Shown here: one piece after another, positions 13,601 through 23,774 of the stretch
How positions within the stretch are numbered: the stretch's first letter is position 1
How the letters are laid out: every line of letters starts with the position of its first letter
DNA from: Sodiomyces alkalinus F11
Lineage: Eukaryota > Ascomycota > Sordariomycetes > Glomerellales > Plectosphaerellaceae
Length of the DNA: 64,000 bases
Assembly (NCBI RefSeq): GCF_003711515.1
Contig: NW_021167079.1
Coordinates: forward strand, 5,574,385-5,638,384
Direction of reading: 5' to 3'
Position numbers and translations under genes: made by a program
The notes under the pieces: model-generated
The model's input: the letters and a program-made list of their open reading frames with translations, nothing else
What the model was told of the DNA's origin: nothing
The model's database searches: none

Positions 13601-14860
13601 GGCTTTAGCTTCTACGGAAAACTAACTATAGTTACCGAGTAGACACGGCACTACCTAGTCTACCTCGAAAATACTATAGATCGGCAGAAGCCTATTAGCG
13701 AGATATAACCGATTATACTACCTTTAGTACCTTTCTCTGTTATTATAATCGACTTTATCGTTGGTTTACCGCTAGTCGATTATAAACATTCACTCTAAAA
13801 GCTAAAGTATAAGCCCGTTAATAAGTTCAATACTCTACTAATAGTCACCTATAAGACTAGTAAGAAGACGATTTTAATACCCGGTCACTCTACCTACACG
13901 GCACGAGATTAGGCAGAGCTTCTATTATAGATACTATAGCTCACGGACTAGGGGCTGCCTATCCGTATTATCTTAGATTAAGACTCGAAGTTTATATTAG
14001 AATTCTAGTAAGAACTATTTAAACGCTTAGGAACTAAACTCGCTTTAGCTATAGCGTGGTATTCACAGATAAACGGCTCTTCGGAGCGAAAGAATTAGTC
14101 GGTCGAAATTATTCTACGGTAGTATATATCTATAAGTAATATTCCGTGGCCAGATATAATCCCGGCGGTGCAACACGCTCTAAATCAGGCCTATATAACG
14201 ACACTCGATACCTTACTAAATAAGTTTCTAATAGAATTTAAACCGCAGTCTATCGTAGATCTAATAGTAGATACGGGTCTAACACCGACCTTTAATAAGG
14301 AATAGATAGATTATATTAGATAGCTATATTAATAGGAGGCCGAGTATCTTGTAGCGATCGTAATAGCCGATATAAAGCGACGTTACGATGCCACGAGAAG
14401 ACCGTATATATTCAATATTAACGAGAAGGTTTATCTGCGTCTACATAGAGGATATAAATTGCCGGGTCAGAACAAGGATTCCAGAAAGTAGTTATAATAG
14501 CGCGTTAGACCGTTTCGTATCGTGCGGGTAGTGAGTCCGTTAGCCTACGAGCTTGATTTTCCATAGTCTTAGAGAGTGCACAGAGTCGTATCTATCGTAT
14601 AACTTATCTCAGCGCCAGTCAGGGATCTATTCGGTAGAGAGAAAACGAAACCAGGCCTAATAGTGGTTAACGGAGATAATAATAAATAGTTATTGTACGA
14701 GATCGAAAAGTTACTAAGAAGACGGATTATCACATGCGGAAGACGTCCGTAAACAGAGTACTTAGTAAGATAGAAAGAATGGCCCGACCAGTATAACGAG
14801 TGGTATCCGCGATAGATCCTTATAGAAAATACAAGCGATATAGTCTACGAGTTTAAAAAA
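10690..14860 (+). pseudogene. pol of the LTR element: protease, RT, RNase H, integrase, chromodomain
   Basis: Domains are read through stops. A retropepsin-like segment near 10720-10760 carries NSD where a D-S/T-G triad is expected. The reverse transcriptase has its catalytic box at 12199-12210 reading YINN instead of YxDD. RNase H follows, with VDYxATRGIVxQTS-type residues near 12950-12990, then an integrase core (IIIDFIVGLP near 13741-13770), and a chromodomain at about 14696-14856 (YLVRWKEWPD.YNEW type, with Trp-to-stop changes). The Asp-to-Asn changes and stops are G-to-A or C-to-T transitions of the RIP type. The order RT-RH-IN-chromodomain defines a chromovirus. Confidence 0.85.
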
Positions 14861-15306
14861 CGATAGCCTATCACCATAGAGGAACTTACTAGGGGAAGGA
14901 CGGATGATCAAAGGCTAGTAGACAAGAGCGTCATGAAACATCAAAAACCAGTGGAGGTAAGGATATCGGTATAGCGGCGGACGGACGACTAGGAATACCG
15001 CGAATTCGACGATCACAGCCTTTAACAAGGATAGCACGCGGCGCTATAAGGGGTTAGCCGGAAAAGGAACTAAATAACCTATTTTCAGACCCTGATATTA
15101 GCTAAGTATTTATAGCCGAAGCTTATTATTCTTACCCTTACCTTATTTTTCTTTTACCTCGATTTATTTCGTATTCTTCACTATTTAGGAGATAACTCTT
15201 TTAACTAACAATCCTATTATTCACTAAGAATAATATCACCGTACATTCACTATATCCTAATCGCTGTTTATTTCAGAAAAACGCCTATTATCCACATTAA
15301 TTTTAT

Positions 15307-15372
15307 ACTCCCTATTCACTATAGTCTTACTCCCTATTCACTATAGCCTTACTCCCTATTCACTATAGCCTT
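15307..15372 (+). repeat. Tandem repeat, three 22-bp units
   Basis: Three consecutive copies of a 22-bp unit beginning ACTCCCTATTCACTATAG lie between the chromodomain and the extra ORF of the LTR element. The first copy differs from the next two by one transition. Confidence 0.85.
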
Positions 15373-15599
15373 ACTGCCTATTATTACCTCTAACGTTATT
15401 ACCGCGGATTACGATCTTATTTTCCTCGACGCCGTAAATCTTTCTTTTCTTTTCTTCTTTTCTCTCACACCCTACCGCTCTTAAGAGTAAAAGATTACCT
15501 AGTACCTATATAGACACTTTCTCTTATAATAATCTTTTCTCATATAACGATATTTTCTCCACTATAACATTCTTCCTCATTTATTTTCCACAGACCGAT

Positions 15600-16320
15600 C
15601 TGCACGAGATCTTAGGATACCGCCTAAGACTAATAAGAAAGCTGCCAAAGCAGCAACAAAGTCTCCTAACCCTATACCAGGTAACGGGGACTATATAGAG
15701 AAAAGGCTACTCATCGTCAATACATCGAGAACCAATATATAGCTCTTACGTAAGATTACAAAATACTTATGTAAGGACTATCGCTAGGATGAATGGTTTT
15801 ATAACGTTCTCCTTTTCCTATCGGCGGAGTGGTCCAGGACAACTTAGCAGAGAGGGGTCATAGCAATATTTTACTCCAGCTAGGCTACAGTCGTGGGAAG
15901 TGATAAGAACAAGCTGGATAACCTTATTCGAGACGCAAAAGCCGCCCATCTCAGCCCTTATCTACGCGAGGCACGGCAGGTGGTATATTGTATCCAAATA
16001 AAAGGAGTAGAGCGCAAATTCGCAGGATAGATAGAAGAATAGGCAATAGTCTAGCGCAAAATTAAGGATAAGGAGTATCTTCTAGATCACGAGAGTGCAC
16101 TATAATATTTCGAGAAAGCACTAGCAGCTATAGCGTAATACAGGTATTAGGAAGATATAAATTTTCTTAGTAACACTTAGGATCCAGCTTCGGTGACGGA
16201 CGATAGACGCTAGAGAATGCCGCTCGGCGGATTCGCTATGGACAATGAAACTTTGAGTAATTACGGCGATAACGATTTTAGTCTAGGCATAGACGACGAC
16301 GGATTCCTAATTATACTATA
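15600..16320 (+). pseudogene. Extra ORF of unknown function downstream of pol in the LTR element
   Basis: One plus-strand frame stays open for about 240 codons apart from stops at likely Gln/Trp positions. It starts with a Lys/Ala-rich segment, continues with a charged helical-looking middle (for example DKNKLDNLIRDAKAAHLSPY near 15905-15964) and ends acidic (SNYGDNDFSLGIDDDGF near 16255-16310). A Gln/Ser/His-rich stretch follows to about 16500. I recognise no domain. It sits where an envelope-like or accessory ORF would sit, but I see no signal peptide or membrane segment to support an envelope. It retains many more CpA sites than pol. Confidence 0.5.
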
Positions 16321-17858
16321 AGCAGTCACGCCTCAGAAAAACCAAGTGACTCAGTCTTACTAAACGCATCTTAATCATAGCACGCATCGGTCGCACAGTA
16401 TGGTTAACAGAACGTTATTCCGCAGATAACAGCATAGCCCACGATTCAGCCTTAGATAGCCGCACCTCAAATATCCATAGCTTCCACTATATCAGGGACA
16501 GTTACCCACACAGACGCGTCTATATAATAAATATTCATAGACTGGCGAGTCGTAATAGCTGGCGCTAACAGAGTTATTAATTAGCACTTAGTCGCCAGGG
16601 TCGATCAACTTATAGGATCCATGTTTTTTGATCCTATAGACCTGCTGCAAAGGCTCCGAGATAAGATTACGGTAGGGCATATATTTCTCACCCACTATAT
16701 TATCGCTTTAGCACTGCGCGATGGAGGGGTAATTAGCAGCGACTGGCCTGTCACACCTAATAGAGATAAGATTATACGAGAAATCATTCAATAGCGAGAG
16801 GAGGGACGCCGTAACAGACACCATAAGAGATTTGCGTCATCTAGTGATAACCCGTAGTTTATAGCATCCAAGCTAAAGAAATAAAAGATAAGCAACACTA
16901 GTGGGCAGGGTAACATATAGGCAGGACTAATCGCACAACAGGGTTCAGCAACACAACAGATAACATCAGCGTAACCCCCGTTAAATCAGACGTCTACGTA
17001 GTAGATAGTCATACTCGCAGATCTTAAGGCTATAGAGACGAAGCTGAATAAAGATATCCACCTAGTATATAATAAGACTAACAATATAGGCAAAGTAATT
17101 CGAAAAGAGCTGGTAGATTATCACGACGAGTGCAGGCAGAACACCACCTAAAACAAGACAGACACAGATAATCTTCGATTACACACCTAAGGAGACCTCG
17201 ATAACCTGGCTTACAGAATCAACGAAGTAGAGACTCGGCAGAATAAGACGAATATCACCGTGAACAAGATCCGAGCCGATCTCCTTAAGCTAACACTAAC
17301 GCCAACGCCTATAGGTACACCCACCAAATAATCATATCTACAGCAAAAAACATAATAACCTGCGTATCAACTATATTCAGGAACCCAGCCCTTTTAGTGG
17401 TAACAGCCAAAACCGATATTTTAGACGCCACAGAAGCAAAAACCGCAATTATAGGCGAAGACGCAGTTACAGACGCAGTCGCAGCCTTAACAACCCCCGT
17501 TACAAGTCGAATCACAAACCCAGGCTAACCCACACTCGCAGACTCATAGTCAATCTCAGTCTTAATAGAAGGTGGTGGCGATCTCTAATAATAGCGATAG
17601 TGGTGACTAGTTGGATAACGACGATTAAAGGGTTACACGACGGAAAAGGGATAGAGTTATTACAATATGGAAATGAAATCGGGCCGGATAAGGCGACTTA
17701 TAGCAGAGCACTTAATCTTATAAAGGGATTACTCAGGATTTTATTTTAGTAGTTACGGAGGAATTACTTATTCCTGCTTTTATCCTTTAGAAGGGATAAA
17801 ATCAGTTTTATAACAGACTTATCTAAGAAGGATTAGTAATCGGGACGATTATATTTTC

Positions 17859-17868
17859 GGGAGGAGGG
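17859..17868 (+). other. Polypurine tract of the LTR element
   Basis: GGGAGGAGGG lies 3 bp before the 3' LTR, the expected position for plus-strand priming. Confidence 0.75.
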
Positions 17869-17871
17869 CAT

Positions 17872-18059
17872 TACTATACACACAGAGATACCTTAGCTAT
17901 ATACACCTTCTCACAGATAAGTTAGCAGGGTGGCAGAGGCATATTAGAGGCTTCTGCCATAGAGAGCTCTACGAGCTCACACTTAGCTAGTTCTATCATC
18001 TTCACATCTTCATTCTGACTGTTCACATCTTCGTCTGTGACGCCGCATCCGGCATATCA
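17872..18059 (+). repeat. 3' long terminal repeat (188 bp)
   Basis: This is the gap-free partner of 7137-7324, beginning TACTAT (from TG) and ending ATATCA. Three of the twelve differences are RIP changes in this copy and nine are in the 5' copy. Confidence 0.95.
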
Positions 18060-18064
18060 GATAC
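18060..18064. repeat. Target-site duplication GATAC, right copy
   Basis: This matches the five bases before the 5' LTR exactly. Confidence 0.9.
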
Positions 18065-18109
18065 CCGCGCTACTAACGGCCTTTACCGCCACGTATATCT
18101 AGTAGATAT

Positions 18110-18930
18110 CTATAAGACGTTACTGCTGCTTCTTAGCAGCGGGGGGGACCTATTAAACTATTAGCTATATTCACCCCGACGCCTATATAACACCACCGCG
18201 GCACTTAGGCGACTTATATCCTTATATAGATAACGGCTATTAGTATACTAGTAATAGGCCGCGCCTATTCCCGTGGTATTAGCGCAGGCTTTTATATCGT
18301 CGGGGTAAGTGCCTAGACGCTTACTATAACGAATATAACTGCCCTATGTTAGCGCTACGATACCACTCCGACGCCACTAAGGGCTATATACGGTATAACA
18401 CGAACTATACCGTATTTATAGCGGCGATTATTACTATTAGTATTATTATTATTAGGAGACGATATCTACGACTATTAGCACGCTACTACTAAGGCACCGC
18501 TACGCTATAAGGGGAACTTATATTATATTATTACTTCGGATTACGTGTTTATATATATAAATCGCTGCTACACCACCTAGTTAACCCTATATCACTACAC
18601 CACTACAACGCTATCTACGAGGCACCTATAGTCAAAATATAATAGGAATATAACGAGAAAACTAAAGGGGTATACTAGTTAGTATAGGCTATATCGATAT
18701 ACCTATAAGACTACTAGCGGGAATAGATTGGGGAAAACCTATAACGAAGTTATCGGCGTTATAAGAGGAAAAGGGAGGATTAAGGTATAAAGGCCTCGGG
18801 GGATATTAACTATCTAATTCCTATAATAGGGTGGGGCCCTATTCCCCTTACCTACCGCCGGATATAGCAGGAACCTACCTAGGGGAGGTAGGAGGCGCCT
18901 GCCTCCCCTACTCTTTTTATTAACCGAGTA
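18110..18930 (+). pseudogene. RIP-degraded ORF of unknown element, right flank of the insertion
   Basis: One plus-strand frame is coherent for about 270 codons, with stops almost only at Gln-type positions. Readable pieces include HPDAYITPPRHLGDLYPYID (about 18168-18227) and a Cys/His-containing stretch, YNCPMLALRYHSDATKGYIR (about 18331-18390). I do not recognise the family. It could be the remainder of the LINE next to which the LTR element landed, or a different element. Confidence 0.4.
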
Positions 18931-19193
18931 AAAGGAATAAAAGGCATAATCCCCGGGGATATAGGGAGACTAAGGCTAAAGGGCCGTGGCCTCCGCACCG
19001 CGGAGGCGTAATGGCACCCCCTCGGCCCCTACTCCGCTACTAATGATTAGCTTAGGCTAACCTACCTAACCACTAGCCTGCTATACTTCCCGTTAGCTAT
19101 TAGCCTAAAGGTATAATCTAGATATACAGCAAAGACGAACCGGGGCTATATCGGCCCTATAACGGCACTACTCTACCTAAGGAAGTGTATAAG

Positions 19194-19236
19194 GGTTTTC
19201 CCCGGGTTTTACCCGGGTTTTACCCGGGTTTTCCCC
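19194..19236. repeat. Short tandem repeat CCCGGGTTTTA
   Basis: About four tandem copies of a 10-11-bp unit CCCGGGTTTT(A), with CCCGGG palindromes, lie inside the RIP-mutated block. Confidence 0.85.
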
Positions 19237-20106
19237 CTCAGAGCCACCCGAGAAGAACCGTATAGCCTAGAAAGACTTCTATAGATTAGTTAGGATAGCG
19301 GAGTAAGATCGATAATAAAAATAGATTATAATACTTATTCCCTTTAAGTGCCTAGTTTATAGCGAGATATTAGAATAAGCGGCCGGTTTAATACTATACT
19401 TAGTCGGAGAAGTAAGTTCTATTACTTTATAAATAATAAAAGAAAAGACACTAACCTTCTACGGCTTTAAAGAGAAAACGTCTTTAGGTAGATAAGGAAA
19501 GTAAAGATACTAATCGTAGTCGATTATAAAGCCGTGCTATAATAGGAAGCCGATCTATTTTAAGATTACCTTTAGATTCTCCCGAAAACTTTAGGATCTT
19601 TAGTAGTGATAGTGGAAATTCGGATTCTCGAAATTCCTTAGTAAGGAGTGTAAGGAGTGTATTATTAAGCGGTATTCCTCCTAGACGCTCTCGAAGTTAG
19701 CGCCTAAACACACTAAATCTCTATTAGTAAGCTACTTAAGGTTAAGTTTATACTTTATAAACCTTATTATTAATTAAAGAGTAAACGCTTACTTTTAAGG
19801 AATATCGGCGCGAAATAGATTAAAAGGATTATAAATCGGAAGCGCGGATTATAAGGGAAAGAGAAAAAGCCGATTAGTATTTCTAATTATAGATAGCTAG
19901 GATTAAGCTAGAGAGAGAGCGGTTATATTATTTAGATTAGCAGAAATAAGTAGCGTAAGTAATATTAAGGAATACTTTAGTTATTAGAATCGTATTTTAT
20001 TATTATCGTAGTAAAATAGTACTAAAGAGCTATTTTTTATAGTAAAAGAGAACTCCTTATATACTAAATAAGTATTATATAGCTATAAAAAAAAAGCTAA
20101 TAGCCC

Positions 20107-21427
20107 GGAAACGTTTCCTATATACTTATTTACTCCTTATTATTAGGAGTAAAAACACGGGTTATCGTAACCCGATAATTATAAGGGAGGGGGGGGGGCG
20201 GGAGTCACGAACTCTATAAAATAGATTATTAGTAAATAAGATATAATTTTTAGATAAGCTACGAATATACCGGAGACTTCTTCGCTATCGGCTATATCCT
20301 TATACCGATATTTAGTCTAGACCGAGTAAAAATAGTTATAGGAAGGGGGGGGGTAGTTTAGGAAACGTTTCCTATTAGTCTACGATACTATAATAAGAAG
20401 TAAAGGTAATATACTACGGCTAATAGAGTTCTATTCTATATAAGAATAGTAACGGGTCTCGGGACCCTAACTAAAAGTATCTTACTTTATATAAAGTATA
20501 TCTACTTAGGAAAGAAAATAGATTAGTAATAGTCCTTAAATTAATTCTGAATCGTTTCTTATATTTCCGTTATTATCCTTCGGCACCTTCCGGAGGAATA
20601 AATCTTTCATAATAGCTTTAGCTTTACGAGGAGTATTAAAAGGTGTGTTAACACTATAGACTAAATCGTATATAGCCTTATAACACTTTACGGCTTAAAG
20701 GTTATTATAAGAGTATAGGGACCTAAAGGCGTTAGGAGCTACTTAGATATAATAGGTGTAGAGGATATACTTCTTTAACGCGCCGATAAAGGAGAATTTC
20801 GACCACTAAGCAGAAATAACTTATTAGAATTAAGTAACTAACTTATAAAGATAGATTAACTTATATTAAAGTATATCTTACTATTTACCTCGAGGAAACG
20901 GTAGTATATCTCGCTTAGTGCTATAAAAACCCTACTAGCCTTCTAAGAGTATTAGTAATATATAAAGTAATATATTATATCCTAAACTTATATTATCGGT
21001 ATCGTATTTAGAGAGCTTATCGGGATATTAGCCGCTATCTTCTCTAGTGGTATACTACTAGAACGTATATATCTTATGATAGTTTAAGGGTATATTATTA
21101 AAACACTTAATATTAACCTTAGAAAAATAGAAAAGTAGTTAGTTTATACTCGAGAAATAGTTTGGAAACGTTTCAGAAACGTTTCCGAATCGGTTCTAGT
21201 AATAATCTAAAAACGTACCTAATAGGTGTTAATGCTTTAAAGGAGATAATATAAAAGAATTAAAATATAGTAATAAATAAAGATAGTGATGCTTAAAAAA
21301 CACACTTTATAAAAAACTAAAGTGGTGATACTATAGGAAAATAATAAAGTGGTGCTGCCTAGGAAAAAGAGGGGAAAACACGTTAACGTGTTACGACACG
21401 ACTCGTGAAGGAAGGAGAAACGTTTCC
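20107..21427. repeat. Five dispersed copies of the palindrome GGAAACGTTTCC
   Basis: Copies lie at 20107-20118, 20361-20372, 21164-21175 (last base A), 21175-21186 (first base A, overlapping the previous copy) and 21416-21427 (first base A). A 12-bp palindrome recurring five times in 1.3 kb is far above chance. It may be part of a decayed repeat family or a binding site. Confidence 0.7.
21377..21392. repeat. 16-bp perfect palindrome at the AT-rich block edge
   Basis: AACACGTTAACGTGTT is its own reverse complement. It sits about 40 bp inside the transition from RIP-mutated to normal DNA. Confidence 0.75.
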
Positions 21428-21430
21428 CTA

Positions 21431-23774
21431 GCTTAACTAATCAGAAAGCAGACCTATAGTAACCCTCGGCATAACTTTTCCCAGCCACCCCCCACACCAA
21501 CTATCAGCTTAGCCACAGGCTTCAATATCAGTTTACCTGTAGTCTCCGTAATATACGTGGGATAGTTGCTGCGTAAGGTAAGGCACCTTATGTAATGCGG
21601 TTCACTGCCCTGTAGCCCTGTATCCGTACCCGTACTTCGCACCATACCGGTACAACGTGCCTTATGTACCTTGTCTCAAATTTCTTGCCTTGACGCTTTG
21701 AGCATCAAGGACGCGACAAGTGCCATTGCCATTGCACCAACACCTCGCAATCTCCCAGTCATGGCAAATTCAGGTCAACTCTATGGTTCCGGTTCTAGCA
21801 TTATCAGCACCTGTCGACTATTTCCTTTTGCCGTTATTTGCCACGATACGTCCGAGCACTTTACGAATAGAACGAATAGAACTTCTTTCCCTAAGCCATA
21901 CCGGATTGTCGTTCTCTCCCTTCGTCCAGTCACGATGCCCCGATGCTACCCTACCACTTCTTTCGAATGGTCACGTTCATCGCCTCAACGGTCTCGCTGG
22001 ACGACCAAGCGACATCCAAGCGCCCTAGATTTTGGCGTGCCCAAGTGCCTTTCTCCCCCGCATTTTGTCTGATGCCGAGCCGGAGCTACATTACCGTACC
22101 TGGAAGCCCCTCCATGAATTAAAGGTAGCTAGCTAAACAGCCCCAACCCGCATCTTCATCATCATCATCTGTTTTTACTCAAGTTTTATTCGCGCTAGAC
22201 CTACGAAGTACGAGGCACGAGGTACGGAAAACACCTAGACCTGCAGCACGCATACAGTCTCGATGCCGATGACGACGTGCATCTGCATGTTCAACTCTCC
22301 ACAGCCGAAAACAGTGTCATCTCCGGCGCAAAGACAACCAAAACGCAGTGATTCTTGCTAAGTGTCTTGTTTTCCTGTTCTCTCTCCTTGGTCGTCAATC
22401 CTGTTCAAATCCTAGCTCTGTCCTATTCTACCCTATACACTCCCGCAGGCACACCACCACAGCAGACACCCGATGCTCAATGCTCGATGCGGCATCTGAA
22501 GCTTGAAACGTTGCCATGTTTGCTCGCACCTTTCACCACCTGATGTAGACCTCGGCAGCAAGTCCGTCCTGCGCTGTTCCTGGCTCCTTTTCCCCTTGCC
22601 ATAGTCCAGCAGGTCTTCGTCATCATGACCACTAATATCCTGCTGCCTCTTCATCAATTGTCCTCGAGGAGCTATTTTCGTCGGGCTTTCCTCGGCGTGT
22701 TGACTTTCCATTAACAGGCCTTGGCACCCAGTTCTTCATATCATGATCTCGATGGAATGCAATACCACCATGCACGTGTTTCTGACGGCCGGTTTTACTC
22801 GGTAGAGCCACCCCTGGATGTGATGTATTGGAACATTAAGCTGTCGATTTTGCGGTCGAATGGACCAAACAAAACAAACCAACAGAACAACAACAACAAC
22901 AGCCTTGAGAAAAGAAAGGGGGGGGGGGAGAAGAAGAAGAAGAAGAAAGAGAAAGGAAAAAAAAAAAAGGCAAGCCACCACGAGAAAATCGACACTTGCC
23001 TCAGTAGAGCCACGGGCTCAACCTCTGCGTGAGGTGCAGCTACATTCACGCATAGGGTCATGTCCATCTCTCCACGAGCATACGCTCTTATACATATGCT
23101 CGTCTGCTATAGACCCTACCTGGATGCCTCTCTCCCGTGACTGACCCTACAGGAGCCCTCCTTGTAACCAAATCTCAAAGTTTCTCTCACCGGCAGTCAA
23201 CGGTCCAATAGCAGAACTGTCTCTGACACATATTACAGAGCTTCGAGGAGGCATACTGCCGGAACAGAAGTGCATCTGAGTTCGAGGGAGCGAGAACTGG
23301 AACCTCAATGATTTAGCCACTGCGCGAATGACCAGGAACACGAACCTGACCAAGGTTGATCTTTTGACTTGACGCCTATGGATCTCCCGTCTACCGCGTG
23401 CATCTTCGATTGACCTGTCACACCCACCCTGCTCACGTCATGTGAAGTTGCAGAAAACTGGTCGAGTGCTCTTAAGCAGTGATACGCGACGGCAGATACA
23501 ACGCCATGATGGTCCCCCGTTTGGACGGACCGTCGGAATATCAAATCTTTATATATCTATTACTCCCGACACCGCCGCGCGTAAGGGAGTTTCTGCTGCC
23601 ACCGCCCTTCGTCGTCAAAAGCTAGCTGTGATATCTCGTAATCCGTCAGCCGGTGGATTCAAAACACAACACTGACCGTTTGGCCTCTGGCTTCTTTTCC
23701 GACCTAGTCCTGTTCCTCCCCCTTGCTCTGTCTGGGTTGCCCTTGGCCTTCCATTCTGCGGCCAAGTCCTCGTC
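21431..23774. other. Intergenic region upstream of the beta-glucosidase gene
   Basis: This has normal base composition and no supported gene. Two ORFs near 21671-22072 and the ones at 22700-23150 lack recognisable protein features, and the latter derive from CAA, AAG and poly-A/poly-G low-complexity DNA at 22885-22970. A TATA-like TTTATATATC lies at 23549-23558, about 220 bp before the start codon, and is a plausible core promoter. Confidence 0.6.

Larger units (their letters stand above)
7137..18059 (+). mobile_element. Complete-structure Ty3/gypsy chromovirus LTR retrotransposon (10.9 kb), RIP-inactivated
   Basis: The element is delimited by two gap-free 188-bp LTRs flanked by the 5-bp duplication GATAC. 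Inside, on the plus strand, are a glutamine-rich gag with an Arg/Gly-rich tail (about 8560-10140), protease (about 10690-11100), reverse transcriptase (about 11850-12480), RNase H (about 12740-13130), integrase (about 13540-14300), a terminal chromodomain (about 14696-14856), an extra ORF (about 15600-16320) and a polypurine tract at 17859-17868. All reading frames are broken by RIP-type stops, so it cannot be autonomous. It lies immediately beside LINE sequence that looks more heavily mutated, so it is probably the younger insertion. At almost 11 kb it is long for a fungal gypsy element because about 3 kb separates the chromodomain from the 3' LTR. Confidence 0.93.
19240..21430. repeat. RIP-mutated AT-rich sequence, element not recognised
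   Basis: There is no live ORF. Plus-strand frames between about 19260 and 20200 look like decayed protein with Gln-type stops, but no domain is recognisable. It carries several poly-G runs (20187-20195, 20345-20353) and copies of a GGAAACGTTTCC palindrome, and ends near a 16-bp perfect palindrome at 21377-21392. CpA/TpG-rich normal sequence starts abruptly near 21430. Confidence 0.65.

Noticed and set aside
17309..17515. 68-codon minus-strand ORF inside the LTR element.
   Set aside because: It is opposite to the element's coding direction and lacks any motif.
22721..23144. Overlapping ORFs with Lys-rich or Phe-rich proteins on both strands.
   Set aside because: They arise from CAA, AAG, poly-A and poly-G simple sequence at 22885-22970.
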